From the NCBI RefSeq assembly GCF_001192795.1, contig NZ_DF968179.1, positions 456,311-520,310 of the forward strand: a stretch of DNA of 64,000 nucleotides. The letters are read 5' to 3'. Shown here piece by piece: positions 8,156-15,793 of this stretch (positions are counted from its first letter, which is position 1; every line of letters starts with the position of its first letter). Origin of the DNA: Flexilinea flocculi. Lineage in GTDB: Bacteria > Chloroflexota > Anaerolineae > Anaerolineales > Anaerolineaceae. The notes beneath the pieces were generated by a model. It searched no databases, was not told the DNA's origin, and saw only the letters and a program-made list of their open reading frames with translations. The position numbers were made by a program, and so were the translations under genes.

Positions 8156-9724
8156 TTATTCGTTAACCGAAATCCTTCCGTCGATTTCCACTGCTTCTGT
8201 GCCGTAAATGGACAGATAATCTGCCAGGATTTCGTCAAAGGAGGCGAACTCTCCGACCAGCGGATTATCCGCAAACATGGTGTATTGATCACCACCGATT
8301 GCCATGAAGTTGTTGGTGGCAGTGATATATGTCGCTTCGGGATCGACTGGCTCGCCATCCACCGTAAGCTCAACCACTCTGCTGCCGGCTGGTTTGGATG
8401 GATCAAATACGACCCGCATCCCTGCGATTTGCGGAAATGCTCCTTTCAGTTCCGGGTAATCGGACAATCCGTTTTCCATCGCATCGATCAGATCCTGTCC
8501 GCTGGACTCGATGGTCACGACATAGTTTCCGAACGGGAAGGTGGTGATGACCTGTCCCAGCGTGATATCCCCTGCGGGGATGGATGCCCGGATACCGCCG
8601 CCATTGGTGATGGCGACATCCGCGCCGGTCTCCAATAACATGGCCTCTGCAATCAAGTCACCCAGGTTGGTCTCACGGCTGCGATTCGTTTCCCGTTCAC
8701 CATCCAGATCGATATCAGTGTGGCCGATTACTTCGTTTGATACTTCACTGATCAGATCCTGCATCTCGCTGGCAGCCTCAAGGACGTCCGGATCTGGTTC
8801 CAGCGTCATCAGCTCTTCAAAAGAGACCAGACGGGCTGTCTTGGAGAGCACTTCGCAGCGATCTGTTCGGGCTTCGCCTGGCTGCAGGACCACATCGATG
8901 CGGTCGATAAAGCGCCCATGTTCACCGGCTTGAACGATCACGGTGTCCCCCACCGTCATGCCATCCGGCAGTTCGGTATGACTGTGACCGTCGACGATGA
9001 TGTCGATGTCCGGAACCGCTTGTGCCAGTCCTTCACTGGTGAATTGGCTGCCGGCATCCAATCCCAGATGGGAGATAGCAACCACCAGATCGACATGCGG
9101 TCTGAGGAAAGCGGTCATACGCGCTGCGGATTCATAGGGATCCAGAAACTCAAGTCCCTCCGAATTTTCAGGCGAGGATTTGTAGCGTGTTTCAGGTGTA
9201 GCCAAACCAAACACGCCGACTTTGATCTGATCGTCGATGGAGAAAATCGTATATTCCGGCAGAACACTGATGCCGGTATCGGCATAAATCAGATCCGATG
9301 CGAGAATTGGAAAATCCGCCATGTATCCCAGATCAATCAGATGCTGGTATCCATAGTTGAAATCATGATTTCCAGGTGCCATTGCATCGTAGCCACCTTC
9401 ATTCATCAGCCAGACGATGGATTCACCCTCGAGCAATGTGGCGAAAACCTGACCATGGAGCGCGTCGCCGGCATCGAATAACAGTACCGGATTTTCTTCC
9501 GCAATCTGATGTTTGTATGCGGAAATTTTGGCGTATCCGATGGATCCTGTGACGGCGGTCTGCCCTTCATCGACTTTATCCGGTGTTTCCGCATAGTAGC
9601 TATGCATGTCATTGGTTCCCAGGATGGTCAGCGTGAATGGTTCCGCTTCAGTCTGGGCCACCGCAGGAAAATACGTACCTGTAACTACGATCAGAACAAA
9701 CAACAATATGAATTTCAATTTCAT
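8156..9724 (-). CDS. Secreted bifunctional metallophosphatase / 5'-nucleotidase
   Basis: A 522-residue exported enzyme of the UshA/5'-nucleotidase family, likely hydrolysing extracellular nucleotides or nucleotide sugars to nucleoside and phosphate. From the chosen start, a signal peptide covers about residues 1-23 (cleavage near AVAQ). Metal-binding motifs follow: NDMH (38-41), DAGD (84-87), GNHD (118-121), then SHLG and DGHSH of the N-terminal phosphatase domain. The C-terminal 5'-nucleotidase domain has NLGDLIAEA, TNGGGIRA and FPFGN. The frame allows an ATG at 9739, but that ATG is part of the GGAGGG ribosome site, so the start is the ATG at 9724. It has its own terminator and appears monocistronic. 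There is no LPXTG or other anchor, so the product is probably released. Confidence 0.93.
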   Translation of the reverse strand: MKLKFILLFVLIVVTGTYFPAVAQTEAEPFTLTILGTNDMHSYYAETPDKVDEGQTAVTGSIGYAKISAYKHQIAEENPVLLFDAGDALHGQVFATLLEGESIVWLMNEGGYDAMAPGNHDFNYGYQHLIDLGYMADFPILASDLIYADTGISVLPEYTIFSIDDQIKVGVFGLATPETRYKSSPENSEGLEFLDPYESAARMTAFLRPHVDLVVAISHLGLDAGSQFTSEGLAQAVPDIDIIVDGHSHTELPDGMTVGDTVIVQAGEHGRFIDRIDVVLQPGEARTDRCEVLSKTARLVSFEELMTLEPDPDVLEAASEMQDLISEVSNEVIGHTDIDLDGERETNRSRETNLGDLIAEAMLLETGADVAITNGGGIRASIPAGDITLGQVITTFPFGNYVVTIESSGQDLIDAMENGLSDYPELKGAFPQIAGMRVVFDPSKPAGSRVVELTVDGEPVDPEATYITATNNFMAIGGDQYTMFADNPLVGEFASFDEILADYLSIYGTEAVEIDGRISVNE

Positions 9725-9836
9725 TCTTTTTCCCTCCATTTTTTTTTAACCATGAATGCTTTGATCTGTAAACAGGATCGAAGCATTAAATCCGATCTAT
9801 TCAATTATAGCGACAGATTGTGAGGAATTTTATGAA

Positions 9837-9960
9837 CAGCGATTCGAAATATGGACAAGTTTTCCGAATCGCGAAAGTAAATATCGTTGTTCTTATAGTT
9901 TTGCACTTTGCGCAAAACCATAAGAACAACAAAGAATTATTCTCATAGCTCGAATTTCTG
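9837..9960. repeat. Dispersed intergenic element, full form with hairpin core
   Basis: Left end CAGCGATTCGAAATATGG (9837-9854); right end GCTCGAATTTCTG. The core hairpin has an outer stem GTTGTTCTTAT (9886-9896) pairing with ATAAGAACAAC (9920-9930), one mismatch, then GTTTTGC/GCAAAAC and a 7-nt loop. The right end encodes the last residues (QKFEL) and the stop of the MFS gene. Confidence 0.85.
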
Positions 9961-11124
9961 AGCAACTGGCTGGAGTTTTGCTTTTCTGCGAAATCGGAGA
10001 CATACCAAAACAGCGCTGAGGACGCTGATGGCCATTAATACATAAAATGCTGACGGGATTCCCGATTGTTCGGCGATCTCTCCGGTGAACATTGGAAACA
10101 AGGTCATTCCTACAGCATAGATCGAGGCATAGTAACCCATGGCTGTTGAATGAACTGCGTCGGGCACTTCTTTCATCGCTTCTGCAGTTGTACAGGAATA
10201 CAGCCATCCCTGACTGAGGCCCGCAAGTATCTGCAGCGGGTATAGATAGACAACGGAGGACATGTTTGGCGCCAGAAAGCAATAGATTGCCAATCCCATG
10301 AAAAGAATCGGGACGATAACTCCCGGTTTTAATCGGCGGCTGTTGAAATTGGAAGAGATCACCGCTGATAAAATATAGATTAATGCGCCGATTCCAATTT
10401 GAATGGCGTTGGCGCCGACATCTTTGGCTACCTGGGTTGTAAACGAATTGGCGGTGGAAGAGACGATACCCTGCTGAACCAGGGCTACCAAACCCCAGAA
10501 GATGACGTTGGGGTTGCGGAACAGTTGGAGGAAGTCTGCTTTTGTGGGTTGTTTGGATGAATGATTGGTTTCTGCGGGCAGAAAGAACGACAAGATCAAA
10601 CCAACAAAAGATACAATGGTTCCTGCCATGCAGAGGACATTCATTCCGGCAATATCACGCAGAATCATGCCGGCGGCGAACCCGAGGAAGATACCGACAT
10701 TGTGGATGGAGATGATCATTCCCGTTGATTTGGACAGTTCCTCTTTGCTGAACAGGTTGGTATACAGTACGATAAAGCATATCCAGGAACAGGCAGCGAG
10801 TCCGGAGAAAAAATTCGCTGCCAAATAGCCGCCACCTGTCGGAAAGATCACGCGAATCAAGGAGGCGAGAAATGTGCAAAACATTCCGCCAACGATAAAT
10901 GGTTTTTGATTTCCGTATAAATCTGCAAAAATTCCGATCGGAATTCTGCCTGCGACCTGCATCAGCCCATACGTGCCGATGACGAGGCCGATGAAACCAG
11001 CTGGAACGGCGATGCCGCTCAAATACGGTGTCTGAAAAGGAACGTGGACATACAGGGAAAACCATAACAGAATTGTGATGATCAACAGTTGTTTTGCATA
11101 AGCGTCTTTTTGTGCATTTTCCAT
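9943..11124 (-). CDS. Major facilitator superfamily transporter
   Basis: A 393-residue integral membrane protein with about twelve predicted helices in two halves separated by a polar loop near residues 185-200 (AETNHSSKQPTKAD). The GLMQVAGRIPIGIFADLYG segment (about 53-71) is the MFS loop 2-3 signature. The fold predicts a secondary transporter in the cytoplasmic membrane; the substrate cannot be called. Its final codons (QKFEL-stop) are supplied by the right end of the intergenic repeat element at 9837-9960. Only a weak ribosome site precedes the ATG. It lies between the secreted 5'-nucleotidase and wecB genes on the same strand, with gaps over 100 bp, so co-transcription is uncertain. Uptake of a nucleoside released by the nucleotidase is one possibility. 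Confidence 0.88.
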   Translation of the reverse strand: MENAQKDAYAKQLLIITILLWFSLYVHVPFQTPYLSGIAVPAGFIGLVIGTYGLMQVAGRIPIGIFADLYGNQKPFIVGGMFCTFLASLIRVIFPTGGGYLAANFFSGLAACSWICFIVLYTNLFSKEELSKSTGMIISIHNVGIFLGFAAGMILRDIAGMNVLCMAGTIVSFVGLILSFFLPAETNHSSKQPTKADFLQLFRNPNVIFWGLVALVQQGIVSSTANSFTTQVAKDVGANAIQIGIGALIYILSAVISSNFNSRRLKPGVIVPILFMGLAIYCFLAPNMSSVVYLYPLQILAGLSQGWLYSCTTAEAMKEVPDAVHSTAMGYYASIYAVGMTLFPMFTGEIAEQSGIPSAFYVLMAISVLSAVLVCLRFRRKAKLQPVAQKFEL

Positions 11125-11229
11125 AACGAATTACGTGATTGTGTCTCTCTCTTTCCATAAATTATTCTGCGGTTGTTAATGCCGCGCAAAAAAATCCTGA
11201 TCGAACAGGCAGCCTGATATTTTCTTTCT

Positions 11230-12387
11230 TTATTCGAAAAGCTTGTCTTTGTCTTGAATGGCTGGACTGTTTTCGATCAGTAAATCGACAATTCGGCGGG
11301 CTGCTTTCCCGTCACCGTAGGGATTAACTGCTTTTGCCATGCTTTCCCAATCCTTCCGGTTGGTCAGCAGGTTTTTGACTTGCTCAAAAATATGCTGTGC
11401 ATCAGTTCCTGCCAATCGTATGTTGCCGGATTCCAATCCTTCCGGACGTTCCGTTACATCGCGAAGTACCAGAACAGGAATACCCAGTCCGGGGGCTTCT
11501 TCCTGTAATCCGCCGGAGTCTGTCAGAATGATTTTCGACCGTTTCATGAGTTGAACCATATCCAGATAATCCAGCGGAGGAAGCAGTGTAACATTCTCTT
11601 GATTTCCTAAAATGCCATGCGCTGTTTGCTGGACAATTGGATTTAAATGGACGGGATAGACGATGTGGACACGCTCAAAATATTCCCGGCTGATTTTTAG
11701 GATTCCGCTGCAGATGTCCTCCAATGGTTTGCCGAAATTTTCACGGCGATGGGCAGTAACAGTAATGATTTCTTTCCGGTTGAAGGGAATATCCTTTAAG
11801 GGGCTTTGGCTGAGATCAAAGGGCATTGCGGAAACTTGCTGCAAAGCATCGATCACCGGATTGCCGGTGACATAACAGATTTCTGGAGGATAATTCTCTT
11901 TGATCAAGTTTTCCCGCGCCAGGGTGGTGGGTGCGAAATGTAGATCTGCGATCACTCCGGCGATTTTCCGGTTGATTTCTTCCGGGTAAGGCGCCCATTT
12001 GTTGTAACTGCGCAGGCCGGCTTCCACATGCCCGACTTTCACATGATTGTAGAAAGCGGCAAGCGCTGCTGCCATGACAGTCGTTGTGTCCCCTTGAACC
12101 AGAATCCAGTCCGGTTTTTCCTGTTTCAGGACTTGATCCATATGGAACAAAATGGAAGCGGTAATTTCTGGCAGCGTCTGTTGATTTTTCATCAAGTTGA
12201 GATCGATGTCTGCTTTCAAATCAAACAATTCGAGCACTTGATCCAGCATTTGACGGTGCTGTGCAGTGAGACACAAGAGCGTCTCGATATTTTCTCTTCG
12301 TTTCAATTCTTGAATCACTGGCGCCATCTTTACTGCCTCAGGTCGTGTCCCGATGACTGCCATGATTTTTATTTGACGATTCTGCAT
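11230..12387 (-). CDS. wecB: UDP-N-acetylglucosamine 2-epimerase (non-hydrolysing)
   Basis: A 385-residue cytosolic enzyme interconverting UDP-GlcNAc and UDP-ManNAc, the entry step to ManNAc-containing surface polysaccharides. Family motifs are GTRPEAVKMAPV (12-23), GDTTTVMAAALAAF, HVEAGLRS with PEEINR, TAHRREN and DSGGLQEEAP. The length fits the family. The frame extends 13 codons upstream to a TTG at 12426, but the ATG at 12387 begins exactly where family members begin; neither start has a clear ribosome site. No other ManNAc gene is adjacent. The two GT4 transferases and the membrane glycosylation genes further right could use its product. Confidence 0.93.
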   Translation of the reverse strand: MQNRQIKIMAVIGTRPEAVKMAPVIQELKRRENIETLLCLTAQHRQMLDQVLELFDLKADIDLNLMKNQQTLPEITASILFHMDQVLKQEKPDWILVQGDTTTVMAAALAAFYNHVKVGHVEAGLRSYNKWAPYPEEINRKIAGVIADLHFAPTTLARENLIKENYPPEICYVTGNPVIDALQQVSAMPFDLSQSPLKDIPFNRKEIITVTAHRRENFGKPLEDICSGILKISREYFERVHIVYPVHLNPIVQQTAHGILGNQENVTLLPPLDYLDMVQLMKRSKIILTDSGGLQEEAPGLGIPVLVLRDVTERPEGLESGNIRLAGTDAQHIFEQVKNLLTNRKDWESMAKAVNPYGDGKAARRIVDLLIENSPAIQDKDKLFE

Positions 12388-12477
12388 ACTGGATTTCTTT
12401 TCTAAGCGTTTTTCTTTATGACTCAATCAATTCAGTATTAATCCAAGATTATTAGATTGATTTTATCAGACTGTTAA

Positions 12478-12533
12478 CAGCAATTTGAAATTTGATCAGC
12501 ACTTTGAAATTTGAAGTAATCAATCGAATCGCT
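12478..12533. repeat. Short copy of the dispersed intergenic element
   Basis: CAGCAATTTGAAATTTG at the left and CAATCGAATCGCTG at the right, with no hairpin core; a second CAGCACTTTGAAATTTG lies inside. It occupies the spacer between wecB and rpsU, which otherwise shows only the rpsU promoter and leader. Confidence 0.6.
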
Positions 12534-12721
12534 GGAATGTTACTGATGGAAGAGAATTTCTATTTATTATTAATCAGCAACGCGAGAAAATTTCCAGCTT
12601 AGTAAAAAGAACAAACAATGAAATACCCTCTCAATTTTTTGAAATACTGCTCTTTTCTTAAAAACTTTTCCAAATTTCGAATTAAGGAGCATTATGTCAT
12701 AAATCAAATCAGCCAGCTGAA

Positions 12722-12750
12722 TTGACAGACATTTTATTAGCGTGTATAAT
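12722..12750 (+). promoter_or_regulatory. Consensus sigma-70 promoter of rpsU-infA
   Basis: TTGACA (12722-12727) and TATAAT (12745-12750) are both perfect and 17 bp apart. The gene that follows encodes a ribosomal protein, as expected for such strength. Confidence 0.92.
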
Positions 12751-12756
12751 TTTTTT

Positions 12757-12882
12757 CGCTTAAGAAGTGTCGTATCACGACGCTTTCTTATTGTTATGGA
12801 AGGATTACCGAGATCAGCAGGAACGATGATTTGTTTGGTCAGACCTTCCGGACCCTTATAGAATGAGGGGGGGTGAATAAAA
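12757..12882 (+). promoter_or_regulatory. Structured 5' leader upstream of rpsU
   Basis: About 125 nt lie between the promoter and the GTG start. Two foldable blocks are visible: an AAGAAG...CTTTCTT hairpin enclosing GTCG-TATCA-CGAC, and GGAAGG...CCTTCC with inner ACC/GGT pairs. Just before the gene the RNA reads GAGGGGGGGTG, which includes the ribosome site. This could be an autoregulatory leader; that is inference from foldability alone. Confidence 0.35.
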
Positions 12883-13080
12883 GTGGCAAGTGTAGTTCTT
12901 CGACCAAATGAATCACAGGATTCTATTCTGAAACGATTCCGCAAGAAAGTTGTCAAAAGTGGAATTCTAAGTACTGTTCGTCAAAAACGCTGGTTCGTTT
13001 CTAAAAGCGAAACAGATCGGATCGAACGCAAAAAATCTATGCGCCGAATGAAACGGCGACAATTCGAGAAACATGATTAA
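12883..13080 (+). CDS. rpsU: 30S ribosomal protein bS21
   Basis: A 65-residue, strongly basic small-subunit protein. The opening VVLRPNESQDSILKRFRKKV followed by KSGIL is the bS21 signature, and the RKKSMRRMKRRQ tail is the usual lysine/arginine-rich end. The start is a GTG at 12883 after a G-rich ribosome site; no ATG is available in frame. A consensus promoter and a foldable leader precede it, and infA follows 41 bp later, so the two form a small translation operon. bS21 binds near the anti-Shine-Dalgarno end of 16S rRNA and aids initiation, a natural partner for IF-1. Confidence 0.95.
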   Translation: MASVVLRPNESQDSILKRFRKKVVKSGILSTVRQKRWFVSKSETDRIERKKSMRRMKRRQFEKHD

Positions 13081-13121
13081 TTCGCTCGAATTTATAATAC
13101 GCCGAAGGAAGAGGTTTAAGG

Positions 13122-13385
13122 ATGGCGAAAGAAGAAGATAGCAAAATCAGTGTTGAAGGTACGATCATTGAGGCATTACCTGGCACACAGTTTCGTGTCC
13201 GATTAGAAAACGGGCATGAGGTATTGGCATATTTGTCCGGCAGAATGCGGAAATTTTATATTCGAATTTTGCTGGGTGATCATGTGCGGGTTGAAATGTC
13301 TCCATACGACCTGACACGCGGGCGAATCGTCTATCGCCAACGAAAACCGAATGAATTCGGTGGACATGATGATGAAATGATGTGA
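13122..13385 (+). CDS. infA: Translation initiation factor IF-1
   Basis: An 87-residue OB-fold protein that occupies the ribosomal A site during initiation. The core from [19 protein letters not shown] through [19 protein letters not shown] to RGRIVYRQR is a clear IF-1 match. It carries about 15 extra C-terminal residues ([13 protein letters not shown]) beyond the usual 72. The start is ATG behind AGGAAGAGG. It is second in the rpsU operon, ends two bases before a perfect hairpin terminator, and sits outside the usual ribosomal protein super-operon, where infA is normally found. Confidence 0.96.
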   Translation: MAKEEDSKISVEGTIIEALPGTQFRVRLENGHEVLAYLSGRMRKFYIRILLGDHVRVEMSPYDLTRGRIVYRQRKPNEFGGHDDEMM

Positions 13386-13390
13386 TAGGA

Positions 13391-13415
13391 AATCCGGCGG
13401 AAGCCGGATTTTTTT
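13391..13415 (+). terminator. Rho-independent terminator after infA
   Basis: AATCCGGC (13391-13398), loop GGAA, GCCGGATT (13403-13410), then five further T residues. The 8-bp stem is perfect. Confidence 0.95.
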
Positions 13416-13539
13416 ACAATATCACCGGACTTAAACCTGTTCACGAAAAAGTAAAAACATTGGCATTTTCAACAGGATTCAGTGTTAGAAAAGACGGAAA
13501 AACGCATCGTTTTGGTGTTCTTGAATGAAGCACGAAAAC

Positions 13540-13597
13540 GTCACAATAACACATTTTCTTGATTGACTCGAAAATCAATAAAAATTAGAATTGCTTA
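13540..13597. repeat. Degenerate copy of the dispersed intergenic element
   Basis: GTCACAATAACACATTTTC followed by TTGATTGACTCGAAAA and TTAGAATTGCTT match the right half of full copies. The rest of 13416-13743 shows no gene; a CTACATGTAG palindrome (about 13709) and AT-rich sequence precede the next gene. Confidence 0.45.
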
Positions 13598-13743
13598 AAA
13601 AATCCTCCTCATCTTGCGAATTGCCGGGTCTCCTATGGTATGATTGATAATGATAGCAGTGGTTTCATTATTGAGAGAATAATTTTTCTCTTCATTTGAA
13701 GGCCGGTCTACATGTAGAATTGCTATAAATATTGAGAGTGACT

Positions 13744-14088
13744 ATGGATAATAAAATTACAATCATCGAAGGACCAACACCGACATTTGAAGCCGTAAAC
13801 TCTGAATGGGTTTCTGGGATCAGTGAATCACCGGAATATTATGACGTTGTGATGACGAATCTTCGAACGATGAATGGCGCCGGCCTGCTTGAGCGCTGTT
13901 ATCAAACCTGGAACCAGCAGGATACTATGTACCTTCATTATCGTAATACAATCGGTCTGGAACAAGAAATTCCGATTTTAGCAGCTCGTCTGGTTGAGAC
14001 GGACGAGGGAGAAAAAATTGCATTATGGGTCAGAGTGAAGCCTGAACAAATTAAACAGGAAGTTCATTTTGACGAGGATGAAGAATAA
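13744..14088 (+). CDS. Conserved hypothetical protein (Anaerolineae type)
   Basis: A 114-residue acidic, soluble protein without a signal peptide or membrane segment. The N-terminus contains IIEGPTPTFEAVNSEWVSG, and the middle has NLRTMNGAGLLERCYQTW, which reads like a compact alpha/beta domain; the C-terminus ends in an acidic DEDEE tail. I recall similar proteins only as conserved hypotheticals in Chloroflexota genomes and know no function. The frame opens at a TTG at 13732, but the ATG at 13744, with GAGAG just upstream, is the more natural start. It is monocistronic, with a hairpin terminator downstream. Confidence 0.75.
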   Translation: MDNKITIIEGPTPTFEAVNSEWVSGISESPEYYDVVMTNLRTMNGAGLLERCYQTWNQQDTMYLHYRNTIGLEQEIPILAARLVETDEGEKIALWVRVKPEQIKQEVHFDEDEE

Positions 14089-14127
14089 ATCGTTTTCCAC
14101 ATGCGGTTGTCAATGGAAAGATCAAGT

Positions 14128-14182
14128 TGAGAATTGTTTTCAACCGGTTCAAGGAGGAAAACAGTTCTCAAACTTTTTTTTA
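14128..14182 (+). terminator. Rho-independent terminator
   Basis: TGAGAATTGTTTTC (14128-14141) pairs with GGAAAACAGTTCTCA (14156-14170) with one mismatch, followed by a run of nine T (14174-14182). Confidence 0.85.
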
Positions 14183-14270
14183 CAGATCACCAGTTCTGTG
14201 GATCGCGTCATGGTCAATTTTTCAATGAAAACTTGTTTCCTCACATATTTCAAATTGCAGGATTGACCTC

Positions 14271-14374
14271 CGCGATTTGAAAGATCGGGAGGATTTTTTT
14301 ATTTTTGTAATGTTTTTTTGCCAAGCGCAAAATAACATACAACTACAAAGAATTCTTTCCGATTTTGAATCGCT
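14271..14374. repeat. Dispersed intergenic element with hairpin core
   Basis: Left end CGCGATTTGAAAGATCGGG, right end GATTTTGAATCGCTG. The core GTAATGTTTTTTTGC...GCAAAATAACATAC can fold imperfectly. A right-end remnant of another copy (CATATTTCAAATTGCAG) lies at 14242-14258, directly upstream. Confidence 0.7.
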
Positions 14375-14402
14375 GATACTGCAATACACTTATTGATATA
14401 AT
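14373..14402 (+). promoter_or_regulatory. Possible promoter of the C39 peptidase gene
   Basis: TATAAT (14397-14402) lies only 7 bp before the ATG at 14410. A CTGATA hexamer (14373-14378), formed at the end of the repeat element, is 18 bp upstream as a weak -35. If used, the mRNA would be almost leaderless; no ribosome site is visible. Confidence 0.35.
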
Positions 14403-14409
14403 AAACGAT

Positions 14410-15792
14410 ATGGATTCTGAGAAAGATTTCCGCCCTTTTTTCCTGTTTATAATCATCGTAGTACTTCTGGTTTTCATCGGCCTTTTTACACCGGCGCGAA
14501 CTCTGATCAGTTTTCATATCGATGATCTAAAATCACGTATCTTCTATCGCTACCATGCCCCGGATCAGGTGCTCTTTATCCCTCGGGAATCGTCGCCGCT
14601 TGCAGGTGTTTCTATAGATGAAAGTGCAGATCCTCTGGTAGAAAAAACACCTGTAATGCCCAATCCGACAACCACGCTGATGCCCTCTGTAACTCCATTT
14701 ATTAAGGATACAGCATCCTCAGTGGTGCGGATTGCATCCGCAGTTCCGACCTGGACACCGTCTCCGACCAGCACTGCCGTTCCCACTGCAACAGAACTCC
14801 CACTTCCGTCCAGCGCTTCCATTCAGGGAGTGAAATACGAAGATCAGCATGGTATTTGGAATTACTGCGCTCCGACAAATCTGTCGATGGCGATGACATT
14901 CTGGGGATGGAACGGAGATCGGCTTAAAGCCGGCAAATGGCTGAAACCCTTCGAAAAAGATAAGAATGTCATGTTTTACGAGATGGAAAACTTTGTTGCT
15001 GAAAACTCCGATTTGCGCTCTATTGTCCGAATCAGTGGCACTGAACAACTTCTGAAGAAGATGATTGCTTCCGGATTTCCTGTACTGATTGAGAAAGGAT
15101 CCTACATGCAGGAGGTCAGCGGCCGCCTTAGCTGGATGGGCCATTATAATATTGTTACTGGTTATGACGACGAAAAACAAGAATGGACGGTGCAGGATTC
15201 TTACTATACACCGAATTATAAGATCAGTTATGAACTGCTGCATCAGGAGTGGTTGTCGTTTAATTTCGAGTTTATGATCGTTTATCCGGGAGAGAAAGAA
15301 GCGGAATTATATGCGCTGCTGGGTCCTTATACGAACGAGGATTGGGCGATCAGAAATGCGATGAAAATGGCGGATGAACAAGTCAAATCAGCTGTGGATG
15401 ATGAATCCCTGTTTTTTGCATATTTCAATCGCGGGTCCACACAGGTGAAACTGAATGACTATTATGGTGCTGCGCAATCGTACGATATGGCTTTCGAACA
15501 CTATGCGGCTTTAGATACAAGCACGCGACCGTATCGCATCGTCTGGTATCAAACGGGTCCTTATTACGCTTATTATTATTCCGGAAGGTATAACGACGTG
15601 ATCTCTCTCGCATCCATAACATTAGCCAGCACGCAGGAACCATATCTTGAGGAGAGTTATTATTGGCGTGCCATGGCAAATGCAGCGCTCGGTGTGTATG
15701 AAAGTGCAGAATCAGATTTGCGTAAATGTTTGGAAATCCATGAAGGTTTTACTGCCTGTCAGACACTGTTGAATGATATCGGTTTGAAATAA
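14410..15792 (+). CDS. Membrane-anchored C39-family peptidase with TPR region
   Basis: A 460-residue extracytoplasmic protein. One N-terminal membrane helix (about 10-27) is followed by a Ser/Thr/Pro-rich linker (about 78-138), then a Peptidase_C39_2-type domain with Cys153 (NYCAPTNL), His245 (GHYNIVTGYDD) and Asp263 (VQDSYY) as the likely catalytic set. The C-terminal third (about 320-458) is helical with TPR-like repeats (FFAYFNRGSTQVKLNDYYGAA; SYYWRAMANAALGVYESA). The domain order suggests a surface peptidase or binding protein rather than a bacteriocin transporter, since no ABC domain is attached. Its stop is 1 bp from sbcD, so the two may be coupled, though no functional link is obvious. 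No ribosome site precedes the ATG. Confidence 0.85.
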   Translation: MDSEKDFRPFFLFIIIVVLLVFIGLFTPARTLISFHIDDLKSRIFYRYHAPDQVLFIPRESSPLAGVSIDESADPLVEKTPVMPNPTTTLMPSVTPFIKDTASSVVRIASAVPTWTPSPTSTAVPTATELPLPSSASIQGVKYEDQHGIWNYCAPTNLSMAMTFWGWNGDRLKAGKWLKPFEKDKNVMFYEMENFVAENSDLRSIVRISGTEQLLKKMIASGFPVLIEKGSYMQEVSGRLSWMGHYNIVTGYDDEKQEWTVQDSYYTPNYKISYELLHQEWLSFNFEFMIVYPGEKEAELYALLGPYTNEDWAIRNAMKMADEQVKSAVDDESLFFAYFNRGSTQVKLNDYYGAAQSYDMAFEHYAALDTSTRPYRIVWYQTGPYYAYYYSGRYNDVISLASITLASTQEPYLEESYYWRAMANAALGVYESAESDLRKCLEIHEGFTACQTLLNDIGLK

Positions 15793-15793
15793 T

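Noticed and set aside
8045-8638. A 197-codon plus-strand frame opposite the 5'-nucleotidase gene
   Set aside because: It is antisense to a clearly conserved enzyme and starts inside its terminator.
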